The notes: generated by a model not told the origin, from the letters alone. A stretch of 64,000 nt of DNA from Dendrosporobacter quercicolus (GCF_900104455.1 NZ_FNHB01000005.1:1-64000), one strand, 5' to 3'. Shown: positions 51,341-60,119, counted from the stretch's first letter. A program made the numbers and translations.

Positions 51341-52028
51341 GACAATTGGGGACGTTCCTTTTTTGTCAAGAAATTGTTTTGGTAGAACCAAAGGTGATGA
51401 CAAGCGGGAAGTCAGGGGCGCCAATTGAGCAGCAGTGGCTTTTATGATACCGTATTTCGTGGAATAGCTATTGTTTAATGAGTGATCACGTTCATTCTCT
51501 CGTGAGGGAAAAGCGTCTGGGAGATATGTCGCTGATTATGAAACGCCACTGACCAAATACGCAATGTACTTTAACCGCAAATACTAACGTAGCGGTAGAA
51601 GTGGACGAATATTTTATTCCGTTGCAGCGCTATATACTTCAGAATCCGGTGAAAGCGAGGCTAGTGAATAAACCTGGAAGAATACTCATTTAGTAGTTAT
51701 AGGATATCTATTTGGCGGAACTTTACACTGATACTGAATTTGCGCTAGAGCTAACCGGGCGTAATGAATGGATTTGTCTACATCGAATAGAGAATGATGA
51801 CAGATTTGAACTTTTAGGAAAAAAGTATAGATAACAGAGAGATTCAGCGCAGAATTATGCAATATACGAATGGGAGGCGAACCGCACGAGAGCGGTTCAT
51901 GGAAAAGCCAAGCGCGATACCATGCTAAGAAAACTAAAAGAGGCGGGATTAGTGATTCGCCAGATTGAAAGAGTGACTGGCATCTTTCGGGTATTGTGGC
52001 AAAATGTTGACAAAAAAGGAACGTCCCC
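51341..52028 (+). pseudogene. REP-associated tyrosine transposase (RAYT) unit, decayed copy A
   Basis: Starts GACAATTGGGGACGTTCC, where GGGGACGTTCCTTTTTTGTC (51348 onward) is the left REP-like end; the inverted copy TTGACA...GGAACGTCCCC (52007-52028) is the right end. Between them are shifted and stopped fragments of a Y1/RAYT transposase: YCLMSDHVH (HUH motif) near 51470, DEYFIPLQRYILQNPVKARLVNKPG near 51605-51680 (given by its ends), and LRKLKEAGLVIRQIERVTGIF near 51922-51985. Many frameshifts and stops rule out a working protein. Compared with copies B and C, about 30 nt are missing near 51587. Confidence 0.85.
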
Positions 52029-52076
52029 AAACGTCCCAAACGTCCCACAAACGTCCCAAACGTCCAAACGTCCCGT
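52021..52076 (+). repeat. Short tandem array at the right end of RAYT copy A
   Basis: About six units of an 8-11 nt motif, ACGTCCCAA, grown from the last bases of the REP-like end. Units vary by an extra C or CA. Confidence 0.85.
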
Positions 52077-52228
52077 TTGTACAGATCCGATGGGAGGCTT
52101 TTTTTGGTAGTGTAATATTGCTCTCTCGTCGGGGAAATAATATCAAGGGACGACATTAAGCATAGGAAACACCTGCCGCGTCCAATTAGGCGTGACTATG
52201 AAACTACGTATAATGAAGGAGGCAAACA

Positions 52229-52414
52229 ATGAACGATAACATCAAAGTATACCGGTTTTGGAACGGGAAAAACATTGACGGAAAATCGGTTGCAGGCGAT
52301 CAGAACCTACTTGAAGAAACAGCCCAGGAAAACAAAGATACTCTGATGAAGTATGAAGTCGGAGTTGACACTTTTTCGGCGGACGATCTGCAGCGTGGAA
52401 CAGATAATGGCTAG
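52229..52414 (+). CDS. Small hypothetical protein, 61 residues
   Basis: 61 aa, not recognised: acidic, with VYRFWNGKNIDGKSVAGDQN near the start and helical LLEETAQENKDTLMKYEV. AAGGAGG lies 7 nt before the ATG and a 20-bp hairpin follows 20 nt after the stop, so it has the frame of a real gene. It is the only intact reading frame between RAYT copy A and the flavodoxin-like gene. Confidence 0.6.
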   Translation: MNDNIKVYRFWNGKNIDGKSVAGDQNLLEETAQENKDTLMKYEVGVDTFSADDLQRGTDNG

Positions 52415-52434
52415 AGAAGAAAAAAAGGAAGAAA

Positions 52435-52480
52435 AAGCAAGCAAGGGACTTACATAATTCTGTAAGTCCCTTGCTTGCTT
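52435..52480. repeat. Perfect 20-bp inverted repeat, terminator or REP-like
   Basis: AAGCAAGCAAGGGACTTACA and its exact complement around TAATTC. The core GTCCCTTGCTTGC is 12/13 identical to that in the hairpin at 32375-32432. It may terminate the 61-residue gene. The 140 nt that follow hold no recognised gene. Confidence 0.75.
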
Positions 52481-52622
52481 CACCAGTGTGTCGTGACTAA
52501 GCTCTGCCCCGTCGCTTAGTCGCCAAAAGTTGATGAAGAAGGCGATCAACGCTTTCTGGAAACCAGGGAAACAGCTTTGCCGACCTTTTGATTGCCGTCC
52601 GTTCAGAAGCAAAAAAATTTGC

Positions 52623-52650
52623 TTGACAGCTAATATAACAACTTTATAGA
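52623..52650 (+). promoter_or_regulatory. Candidate promoter of the flavodoxin-like gene
   Basis: TTGACA (52623-52628) and TATAGA (52645-52650) with a 16-bp spacer. The start codon is only 12 nt beyond, so the leader would be very short; the minus-10 assignment is uncertain. Confidence 0.35.
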
Positions 52651-52661
52651 GGGTGGCGCCG

Positions 52662-53993
52662 ATGAGGATTATTGTACTGAAGGGAAGCCCCAAAGGGCAG
52701 GTTAGTGTAACCATGCAATATGTAGCTTTTATTCAGAAAAAGTATCCGGAAACTAGCTTTGAAATCATAGATATTGCCCAGCAGATCAAGCATATAGAGA
52801 AAAACGAAGCGGTTTTTGATGACATTATTCGCAAAGTTAAGGCGGCTGATGCCGTATTATGGGCCTTTCCGCTTTATATTTTCTTGGTTCATGGCAATTA
52901 TAAACGCTTTATTGAGTTGGTCAATGAACGAAAAGCCATACCGGCTTTCAGTGGCAAGCCTGCCGCTGTACTAACCACTTCCATCCGGTTTTTCGATCAC
53001 ACGGCGCATAACTATCTTAGGGGAATTTGCGACGATTGGGACATGAAGTTTTATGCCGGCTACTCGGCCGATATGAACGATCTGTTTAAAGAGGCTGAAC
53101 GGGAACGTCTATTGCAATTTGTCCGTGGTTTTTTTCAGGCCGTGCAACAGGATGAAGCTGCTGCCAGGGAGTATTTTCCGCTTACCCATAACGTCGAATA
53201 TGTGCCGGTTGATGAACCAACCAAAGTGGAGACGCTGGGCCGCAAAGTAGTGATACTGACGGATGCGGCAGAGGAAGAGGGCCAGGCCAGCCTCAACCGT
53301 ATGCTTACCCACCTGACGGCTGTTTTTAACGGCCAGGCCCAGGTGGTTCATTTACGCGCTCTTACTATTAAGGGCGGTTGCCTAGGGTGTCTTCGCTGTG
53401 GTTATGATAATACTTGCAGCTATGACGGCAAAGATGATTTTATTAACTTTTATCATAATACGCTGAAAACGGCGGATGTCCTGATTTTTGCCGGCGCTAT
53501 CCGCGACAGATATTTATCTTCCATCTGGAAAACCTTTTTTGACAGAACTTTTTTTAACACCCATATACCTTCCTTCGCTGGTAAGCAAATCGGTTTCCTT
53601 ATTAGCGGGCCGCTACGACAGTTGCCCAATCTTCGGCAGATTTTTACGGCTTATACCGAATGGCAGCAGGCTAACCTAGTGGGCATCGTGACAGATGAAG
53701 AGGCTGGTGATCCTGGCAAGGTTGATCGGTTGCTAACTCAACTGGCCGGCCGCAGTATTGAATATGCCAGCAGTCATTATATTAAACCGCCTACATTCCT
53801 CGGTTTGGGTGGACATAAGATTTTTCGGGATGAAATATGGGGAAACATTCGTTTTCCGTTTATCGCCGACCATCGCTACTATAAAAATCACGGAATTTAT
53901 GATTTTCCGCAAAAGGATTATTCCGTCCGGTTGCGTAATTTATTGATGAGCATACTTGTCAAGCTTCCGTTTTGTGCGCAAAGAAATTTATGA
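52662..53993 (+). CDS. Tandem flavodoxin-fold oxidoreductase, C-terminus frameshifted
   Basis: 443 aa as it stands. It holds two flavodoxin/NADPH-dependent FMN reductase-like halves: residues about 1-170 (MRIIVLKGSPKGQVSVTMQY; WAFPLYIFLVHGNYKRFIEL) and about 190-440 (VVILTDAAEEEGQASLNRML; KGGCLGCLRCGYDNTC, a Cys-rich loop of iron-sulfur flavoprotein type; FAGAIRDRYLSSIWKTFFDR). Function is probably electron transfer or quinone/nitro reduction. At about 53972 a T4 run carries one T too many: removing it continues the frame as VRKEIYEKQLMSKM and so on to a stop at 54051. The ATG at 52662 follows AGAGGGTGGCGCCG. Confidence 0.8.
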   Translation: MRIIVLKGSPKGQVSVTMQYVAFIQKKYPETSFEIIDIAQQIKHIEKNEAVFDDIIRKVKAADAVLWAFPLYIFLVHGNYKRFIELVNERKAIPAFSGKPAAVLTTSIRFFDHTAHNYLRGICDDWDMKFYAGYSADMNDLFKEAERERLLQFVRGFFQAVQQDEAAAREYFPLTHNVEYVPVDEPTKVETLGRKVVILTDAAEEEGQASLNRMLTHLTAVFNGQAQVVHLRALTIKGGCLGCLRCGYDNTCSYDGKDDFINFYHNTLKTADVLIFAGAIRDRYLSSIWKTFFDRTFFNTHIPSFAGKQIGFLISGPLRQLPNLRQIFTAYTEWQQANLVGIVTDEEAGDPGKVDRLLTQLAGRSIEYASSHYIKPPTFLGLGGHKIFRDEIWGNIRFPFIADHRYYKNHGIYDFPQKDYSVRLRNLLMSILVKLPFCAQRNL

Positions 53994-54068
53994 AAAACAA
54001 TTGATGAGCAAGATGGTTGAACCTTATGAAAGGTTACTGGCCAAATTGTGAGTGGAGAGGAAGGCACG

Positions 54069-54703
54069 ATGACCGAAAATGGCCAACTGCCAGATACGCG
54101 GGCTGTGATTGTGGAAAAGTCTCGGGAGTTGTTTTTATCGCTCGGTTATCATAAAACGACGATGCGCAATATTGCTGAAGCCGCGGGGATTTCAACCGGA
54201 CCGTTGTACTTTTATTTCCGCAATAAGCCGGAAGTGTTTTTTCACATTTGTAACGATTCTTTTCAATGCCTTATTGATGAACTCCGTTGTCCAGCTCAGG
54301 CTCAAAACCACGCCGGTAATCGTCTCAGGGATATCTATTACGCCTATAAAAAGTTTTATTATCAGGAGCCGCAGCGATTTGAAATGATACACCTGGCCAT
54401 CAATCCCATGTCAGGCATTGGCCTGCCCCCGGAATTGATCACAGATTGCACCAAAAAGCACAAGAAATCGTATTCATCATGGAGGACGTGATACGGGAGG
54501 GCATCAACTGCCATGAATTGCGACCTGTTGAGCCTCGTAAGCTGGCCCTGTACTTGTACTCGGTATCCGAGGGCATCTTTCTTTCCCGTCGTACCGGGAT
54601 ATTGCAAAACTGCCGGGTTGACCTTGATGAGATGATTGATACGGCTATTGAATTGATAGGTATAGGCCTGCTTCAGTGCGGCACTTGCGGGAGTAATTCT
54701 TGA
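54069..54703 (+). pseudogene. TetR family regulator, frameshifted
   Basis: The first 140 residues are a normal TetR start: ESRELFLSLG-type helix (EKSRELFLSLGYHKTTMRNI) and the HTH AEAAGISTGPLYFYFRNKPE. At about 54453 the frame shifts in an A5 run (one A short): the intact continuation is KKAQEIVFIMEDVIREG and so on to a stop at 54703, which restores a protein of about 211 aa. The ATG at 54069 follows GAGAGGAAGGCACG. It lies 18 nt after the restored stop of the flavodoxin-like gene and probably controlled it. It could be a real mutation or a sequencing error in a homopolymer. Confidence 0.8.
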
Positions 54704-54763
54704 TGCTTAAAGATTATGGCACAGCGGTGAAAAAATCGCTGACTTGCGAAAAGCTTTGGGAGA

Positions 54764-55165
54764 ATGAGGGTGGAATGTGCTGACATTATTTCAAAATTAC
54801 TGGCCTTAGGTTCCGAGCAGCATAAAGCCAGTGTTGTTAGAATGGGAATTCCCGAAAGCAACAGTATTGGTGTGTTGCTACCGGCGATATCAGGAAACTG
54901 GCTAAAAACATCGCAAAATCAAATGAGCTTGGCTATGCATTGTGGAACACGGGGTATCACGAGGCAAAACTTTTAGCAGTTTTGGTGTTTGACAGAAAAA
55001 CCTTTACCTTGCAAGAAGCCGAGCAATTAATGAGCCATGTTTTTTCATGGGATTTATGTGACCATCTTTGTAAAGTCTTTTGATCCAATTGAAAGGCTAT
55101 GAGAAGATGATTTATAAATGGTGCGTTTCTTCAAGTAGAGGAACGAGTGCGATTAATTTCCGCCG
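54764..55165 (+). pseudogene. AlkD-like DNA alkylation repair protein, broken
   Basis: Three pieces in different frames read in the right order for this HEAT-like DNA glycosylase family: IISKLLALGSEQHKASVVRM with GIPESNSIGV; then ATGDIRKLAKNIAKSNELGY, ALWNTGYHEAKLLAVLVFD and WDLCDHLCKVF; then LKGYEKMIYKWCVSS near 55085. The first shift (near 54875) looks like an extra TG. The end after about 55165 is not recognisable. The family removes N3/N7-alkylated bases; this copy cannot be functional. Confidence 0.75.
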
Positions 55166-55318
55166 ATCTCAAATGGGAATGAAGAAAAAGGAATATCAAG
55201 GGAAAAAGCTAAAGCTTAGTATGGAGAAACGTCACGGTTCTGTATTGTCGCAATCAGCGCCGCAAGCGGGCAACACCCAGCGGAGGTTTCATTCCGCTCT
55301 CTGTCCTGAACGAAGGGA

Positions 55319-55710
55319 ATGGATCTGTTGATGAAAAATGATAACATCGTTCTCGAATCTATTGATGAACATATGAATGGGCTTATATGGTTTCTTAATC
55401 ATGATGATTGTTTGGCTGAAGCTTTAGGTTCGAATCGCTCTGTTAAGATATCCAAACAGGATTTTATGGAAACCAATAAAAAATGGGCTGCTGAGAACTG
55501 CGCCGATTTATTTGCGATTGTTCTAGAGAAAAAAGCGATAGGGATGATATCGCTAAGTCATCAGGATGCGAGCAGCCATATCGCCCAAATTGGTTATTGG
55601 CTGGGAGCCAATATTGGAATAAAGGATACGCAAGCAAAGCTTTTCAACTTATCGTGGATTTGACTAAAAGAAAAAGAATGAAATATGTATGTTCTTTGAT
55701 TAGAAAGTAA
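55319..55710 (+). pseudogene. GNAT acetyltransferase (RimJ/RimL type), frameshifted and truncated
   Basis: MDLLMKNDNIVLESIDEHMN starts it and IGMISLSHQDASSHIAQIGY is the central strand region. At about 55613 one T seems to be missing; the restored frame gives WNKGYASKAFQLIVDLTKRK and MKYVCSLI, as in RimJ/RimL acetyltransferases. The frame then stops at 55710, where RAYT copy B begins, so the last 40 or so residues were probably lost on its insertion. Confidence 0.75.
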
Positions 55711-55714
55711 CATT

Positions 55715-56041
55715 GACAATTGGGGACGTTCCTTTTTTGTCAAGAAATTGTTTTGGTAGAACCAAAGGCGATGACAAGCGGGAAGGCAGGCGCGCCAATT
55801 AAGCAGCAGTGGCTTTTATGATATCGTATTTCGTGGAATAGCTATTGTTTAATGAGTGATCACGTTCATCCTCTCGTGAGGGAAAAGCGTCTGGGAGATA
55901 TATCGATAATGATAAAACGCCACTGACCAAATACGCAATGTACTTTAGCCGTAAATATTAACTTAGCGTAGCGCTGATAGCGAGTCGTTATAAAATCGTA
56001 CCCGTAAAAGTGGATGAATATTTTATTCCGTTGCAGCGCTG
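55715..56041 (+). pseudogene. RAYT unit, decayed copy B (left part only)
   Basis: Begins GACAATTGGGGACGTTCC like copies A and C and is nearly identical to C (57416-57735) over more than 300 nt, including the YCLMSDHVHPLVREKR remnant. It keeps a slightly better reading frame further on (SRYKIVPVKVDEYFIPLQR, 55980-56038). After GTTGCAGCGCT it switches abruptly into an IS110-type sequence, so the C-terminal half and right REP-like end are lost. Confidence 0.85.
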
Positions 56042-56217
56042 ATCGTAAAGAATCAAAAGGCAAGCAGGTTACCCCGGTGATTTATGAGTATTAGTATTAC
56101 CAACAGAAAACCGAAACCAAGAAGCAAGCGTTAGGTGGCGTTATGAATAAATTGCTGCGAATCATTTTTTCGGTATTGAAGAACAGGCAGTCGTTCCGTT
56201 GGCTTACCCCTGATTAG
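56042..56217 (+). pseudogene. IS110 family transposase, C-terminal remnant
   Basis: In one frame with one TAG interruption: KESKGKQVTPVIYEY, stop, YYQQKTETKKQALGGVMNKL, LRIIFSVLKNRQSFRWLTP. The GVMNKLLRIIF...LKN pattern is the typical end of IS110/IS116 transposases. Only about 55 of some 400 residues remain. It is joined directly to RAYT copy B. Confidence 0.7.
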
Positions 56218-56470
56218 CAGGTCGGAATTTATCAAAAAGTCTGTCAAAAGCAGCTAGCTAGCATTAATTAAATGAACCTTTATGTGCTTTTTTTGAGTAA
56301 CGTTCGCATTTGAGAAAGGTTTGTTTGCTATACTCATTTTGCCTAGATTAAATTTTGTGTTTTTCGCTTTACTTCTATTAGCTGGTCTGTGTTGCTGTTA
56401 GCGTACTTGACAGACTTAGAAAAATCGTCCATTAGAATTTGTCATGACTCTAAAGAAGGGGTGGTTTTGC

Positions 56471-57073
56471 ATGGGGGTGTATGATGCTCTTCTGGAAATG
56501 AAAACCAAGGGAGAGAAATTAAGACTGGAGGAGTTGTCGCCTAAAGATCTAAAAAGCATGTTTATTGATGATGCAATTACCGACTCAATGATAGCAGATT
56601 TATACGAAGTTAAAAAAACAAAAATAACCTATATGCGGAAAAAGCATGGTATTACAGTTAGAAATTCAATCCTTGAGGAGTATCTTCTCGGTAAAACAGA
56701 AAGTACAAGGGAAATGAATATGCTCACTAAAAAAGAAATCTTAACAAAGGCAAATATTAATATGATTTCTAAAGCTGTAACTCACTTTGCTTTCCGAAAT
56801 GGTCCAATAGAAGATATGCATGCGCATCCCAATAACCAATTATCGGAAACTGACATGAAAACACTCAATAAATTTATGATAAATAGACTAGCTTACATTT
56901 TTACCTTAATCATTGAGGAGCGTTGGATTGAATTTAGTTTTCTAATTAGAACTAATGATATGATGTTTGGTAAAGACTGGGATGAAGCTGAGCCAGACGA
57001 TGGTTCTACAAAAGAAATAATTGAAATGATTTTGAAAGATAACTACCAAAAACGAAAAAACGGGAGAGTATAG
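56471..57073 (+). CDS. Hypothetical protein with possible HTH, AT-rich
   Basis: Product of 200 aa, intact. Residues about 35-65 (DSMIADLYEVKKTKITYMRK, then KHGITVRNS) look like a helix-turn-helix. The C-terminal half has FRNGPIEDMHAHPNNQLSET and TLNKFMINRLAYIFTLIIEE, conserved-looking stretches that I associate with uncharacterised Firmicute proteins but cannot name. The gene is clearly more AT-rich than its surroundings and sits alone between dead transposons, which suggests transfer. The ATG at 56471 follows GAAGGGGTGGTTTTGC. The 250 bp upstream hold no recognised gene. Confidence 0.75.
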   Translation: MGVYDALLEMKTKGEKLRLEELSPKDLKSMFIDDAITDSMIADLYEVKKTKITYMRKKHGITVRNSILEEYLLGKTESTREMNMLTKKEILTKANINMISKAVTHFAFRNGPIEDMHAHPNNQLSETDMKTLNKFMINRLAYIFTLIIEERWIEFSFLIRTNDMMFGKDWDEAEPDDGSTKEIIEMILKDNYQKRKNGRV

Positions 57074-57177
57074 CGGACAAAGGGGGAGTTAGGCTGTGCG
57101 AAAACAGCTTAGAGCAAGAAAATTAAGGAAAAAGCTAGTATAATAGACCTATAGAAAATTTAGGTCTAGAGGTGAGT

Positions 57178-57413
57178 TATGTCGCGCTATATTAGCCCCA
57201 CCACAGAAAGCAAATTTAACTCATACCGGTAACGTTTGAGGAAATCATAAACGATACTAACGCGGTCCGGGTAAGTGATATCTTCGCCGATAGTTTAGAT
57301 TTTAATCAAATGGGACTTACCTATGCCTCGCCCAAAACAACCGGCCGTAAACCTATAATCCGGCTGACATGCTTAAATTGTATCTTTATGGCTACTTTAA
57401 GGGAATCAGGGCG
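57178..57413 (+). pseudogene. IS1182-like transposase, N-terminal remnant
   Basis: With frameshifts it reads VSRYISPTTESKFNS, then ITFEEIINDTNAVRVSDIFA, DSLDFNQMGLTYASPKTTGR, and (shifted) NPADMLKLYLYGYFKGIRA. This is the start of IS1182-type (DUF772) transposases. It breaks off exactly where the GACAATTGGGGACG start of RAYT copy C begins (57415), so C was probably inserted into it. Confidence 0.7.
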
Positions 57414-57414
57414 G

Positions 57415-58133
57415 ACAATTTGGGGACGTTCCTTTTTTGTCAAGAAATTGTTTTGGTAGAACCAAAGGCGATGACAAGCGGGAAGGCAGGCGCGCCAATT
57501 AAGCAGCAGTGGCTTTTATGATATCGTATTTCGTGGAATAGCTATTGTTTAATGAGTGATCACGTTCATCCTCTCGTGAGGGAAAAGCGTCTGGGAGATA
57601 TATCGATAATGATAAAACGCCACTGACCAAATACGCAATGTACTTTAGCCGTAAATATTAACGTAGCGTAGCGCTGATAGTGAGTCGTTATAAAAAAGAG
57701 TAGCGGTAGAAGTGGACGAATATTTTATTCCGTTGCAGCGCTATATACTTCAGAATCCGGTGAAAGCGAGGCTAGTGAATAAACCTGGAAGAATACTCAT
57801 TTAGTAGTTATAGGATATCTATTTGGCGGAACTTTAAACTGATACTGAATTTGCGCTAGAGCTAACCGGCGTAATGAATGGATTCGTCTACTTCGATAGA
57901 GACTTTGACAGATTTGAACTTTTAGGAAAAAGTATAGATGACAGAGAGATTCATCGCAGAATTATGCAATATACGAATGGGAGCGAACCGCACGAGAGCG
58001 GTTCATGGAAAAGCCAAGCGCGATACCATGCTAAGAAAATAAAAGAGGCGGGATTAGTGATTCGCCAGATTGAAAGAGTGACTGGCATCTTTCGGGCATT
58101 GTGGCAAAATGTTGACAAAAAAGGAACGTCCCT
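57415..58133 (+). pseudogene. RAYT unit, decayed copy C
   Basis: Left REP-like end at 57422-57443 and inverted right end TTGACA...GGAACGTCCC at 58112-58133. Inside are YCLMSDHVHPLVREKRLG, DEYFIPLQRYILQNPVKA, then an open stretch from 57874 (MNGFVYFDRDFDRFELLGKS, RRIMQYTNGSEPHESGSWKS, IKEAGLVIRQIERVTGIF). It is the least damaged copy toward the C-terminus but still has stops in the N-terminal half, so it is not active. Confidence 0.85.
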
Positions 58134-58192
58134 AAATGTCCCCTAAATGTCCCTCTCTAAATGTCCCTCTAAATGTCCCTAAACGTCTAACG
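58126..58192 (+). repeat. Short tandem array at the right end of RAYT copy C
   Basis: About six units built on TAAATGTCCC with added C or CT pairs. It occupies the same place as the array beside copy A but with a different base in the unit (ATGTCCC against ACGTCCC). The remaining 175 bp to 58369 contain a hairpin CCAAGAATAG/CTATTCTTGG (about 58238-58277), possibly the terminator of the ABC gene on the minus strand. Confidence 0.8.
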
Positions 58193-58369
58193 GTGCAGAA
58201 TAATAGTGTCAGTAATAAAACAAGAGTAAGCGAGACCAAGAATAGGTTAAGCCGGCGCTTGGTCTATTCTTGGCATACTTTTCACAGCAGAAGCCTAACC
58301 GAAAGAGTTTTGGAAATACAAAAGCGGACAAAGCAGCAAAAACCCATAATCTATATACTCCCCGAAGCA

Positions 58370-60091
58370 TCAGGCCGAAAGCTTCCAACTGCCGGCTTCC
58401 GTAATATTGAGGATTCTGTCGTGATATTCCAGCAGTGTGCTGCGATGGCCGACACTAATAATTGTCGAGCCGGACAGTTGCTCATGCAATAAACGGTGCA
58501 TCGCCATTTCGGTCTGTTCATCCAATGCGGATGTAGCCTCATCAAGAAACAGCCATTGCGGGCGATGTAAGATTGCCCTGCCAAATGCGATCCGCTGCTG
58601 TTCGCCCAGTGAAAGAATCTGTGACCAATTTCCGTTTTCATCCAGACGATCCATGAATTCCCCCAGTTTGCACATTGCCATAATTTCCCGGAGCTTTTGC
58701 TCTGTAAAAAAACCGGACGCTGCTGGATAAGCAAGTATTTCACGAATAGTGCCTAACGGCAGATAAGGCTTTTGCGGCAAAAACAGCATGCTTTCCCCTT
58801 CAGGTATACGAATTTGGCCTTGACCAAAGGGCCAGATCCCGGCAAGCGTTTTCATCAATGTGCTTTTGCCGCTTCCCGATGCACCGGTAATCAGCAAGCT
58901 GTCCCCGGCCCGCACTTCTAGCTCCAGGTTTTTTAACAGCACTTCGCCCGTGGGCAGCTCAACACTTAGGCCAGCAATACCCAGCAGCCCGCCGGGTGTG
59001 TGACTGATTGTAATAGAATTGCGAATTGCCGTTTCGTGCATACTGCCGATATTCTCGGCAAAACTGCTCAGTCGTTGTGTCACTGCCTGCAGCTCAGCCA
59101 GTGACGCTTCGTTCATCGAATAAAATTTGTCGATAAAAAACGATAAGGATTGCTCTACCTGGGTAAAAGCCGTAGCCGTCTGAAACAAGCCTCCCAATTG
59201 CATTTTTCCCTCAAAGATGCGCGGTACGGATATGAGATAAGGCAGTAAAAAAGAAAGCCGCCAGTGTAATAAAGTCACATAAGAAAGTTTTCGCTGACCA
59301 GACATGAGATCACGAAAATTTTCAATAATGAACTGAAAGCGTTTTGTAAAACTGGCCCGCTCCCTGTGCTCACCGTTGTAAAAGGCTATACCTTCGCCAT
59401 TTTCGCGCAACCGGATTAAGCTAAAGCGAAAATCGGCCTCATAGCGCTGCTGAACAAAATTTAGCCTGATCAGCGAATTGCCAACCACCGCTGTTAGCCA
59501 GGAGCCGGCTACGGCATAGAGAATTGCCACCCAGACCATATAGCCATGAATACTGATCTCATATGGACCGACGGTCAAATCAACGACTCCGGACAAATTC
59601 CATAGAACAACGATAAATGAAGCTAAGGTAAGGGTGGACCTGAATAAGCCAAACGACAATTCCAGCAGATAAGAAACAAATAAACGCACATCTTCACTGA
59701 TTCGCTGATCGGGATTATCTGTACCATAATCCAAAATTTGCATCAGGTAATAAGTCCGTTTGCTCAGCCATTCCTGGAGATAATAATTCGTCAGCCAAGT
59801 TCGCCACCTGACCTCCAGCATTTGCTGCAAATAGAGCTTATTGACATCGACAACAAGAAAAATCAGCGTAAATACCGGCCAATAGAGAAAAAGATGAAAA
59901 AACCTGGCGCTATTCATTTCCTGGATCGTGCTATAAAACTGATTTTGCCACATATTGTATTGTACCATTACATATACGTTCAGCATCTGCAGCGCAATAA
60001 CAGTTACCGCCAGAAGACGGGCGTACCATTTTCCCTCCGACTTCCAGAAGCCGCGGGAAATCTTCCAGGCCAGCCGAAAAAAATTCAACAT
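58370..60091 (-). CDS. ABC transporter, fused permease-ATPase of the SbmA/BacA-YddA (ABCD) type
   Basis: Product of 573 aa. The membrane domain (about residues 1-330) has the ABCD/SbmA signs WRTWLTNYYLQEWLSKRTYY and NPDQRISEDVRLFVSYLLEL. The ATPase has Walker A GASGSGKSTLMKTLAGIWPF, signature LSLGEQQRIAFGRAIL and Walker B WLFLDEATSALDEQ. Relatives move peptides, vitamin B12 or long-chain acyl compounds; in this operon with TonB, ExbBD and a siderophore receptor it may export or import a siderophore (inference). The ATG at 60091 follows AAAGGTGGATCACTT. It lies 28 nt after exbD. Confidence 0.88.
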   Translation of the reverse strand: MLNFFRLAWKISRGFWKSEGKWYARLLAVTVIALQMLNVYVMVQYNMWQNQFYSTIQEMNSARFFHLFLYWPVFTLIFLVVDVNKLYLQQMLEVRWRTWLTNYYLQEWLSKRTYYLMQILDYGTDNPDQRISEDVRLFVSYLLELSFGLFRSTLTLASFIVVLWNLSGVVDLTVGPYEISIHGYMVWVAILYAVAGSWLTAVVGNSLIRLNFVQQRYEADFRFSLIRLRENGEGIAFYNGEHRERASFTKRFQFIIENFRDLMSGQRKLSYVTLLHWRLSFLLPYLISVPRIFEGKMQLGGLFQTATAFTQVEQSLSFFIDKFYSMNEASLAELQAVTQRLSSFAENIGSMHETAIRNSITISHTPGGLLGIAGLSVELPTGEVLLKNLELEVRAGDSLLITGASGSGKSTLMKTLAGIWPFGQGQIRIPEGESMLFLPQKPYLPLGTIREILAYPAASGFFTEQKLREIMAMCKLGEFMDRLDENGNWSQILSLGEQQRIAFGRAILHRPQWLFLDEATSALDEQTEMAMHRLLHEQLSGSTIISVGHRSTLLEYHDRILNITEAGSWKLSA

Positions 60092-60119
60092 AAGTGATCC
60101 ACCTTTGCCATGCTTTTCT

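Noticed and set aside
52307-52714. 135-codon frame on the minus strand across the 20-bp hairpin
   Set aside because: It reads through the hairpin and the start of the flavodoxin-like gene, has no ribosome site and matches no family.
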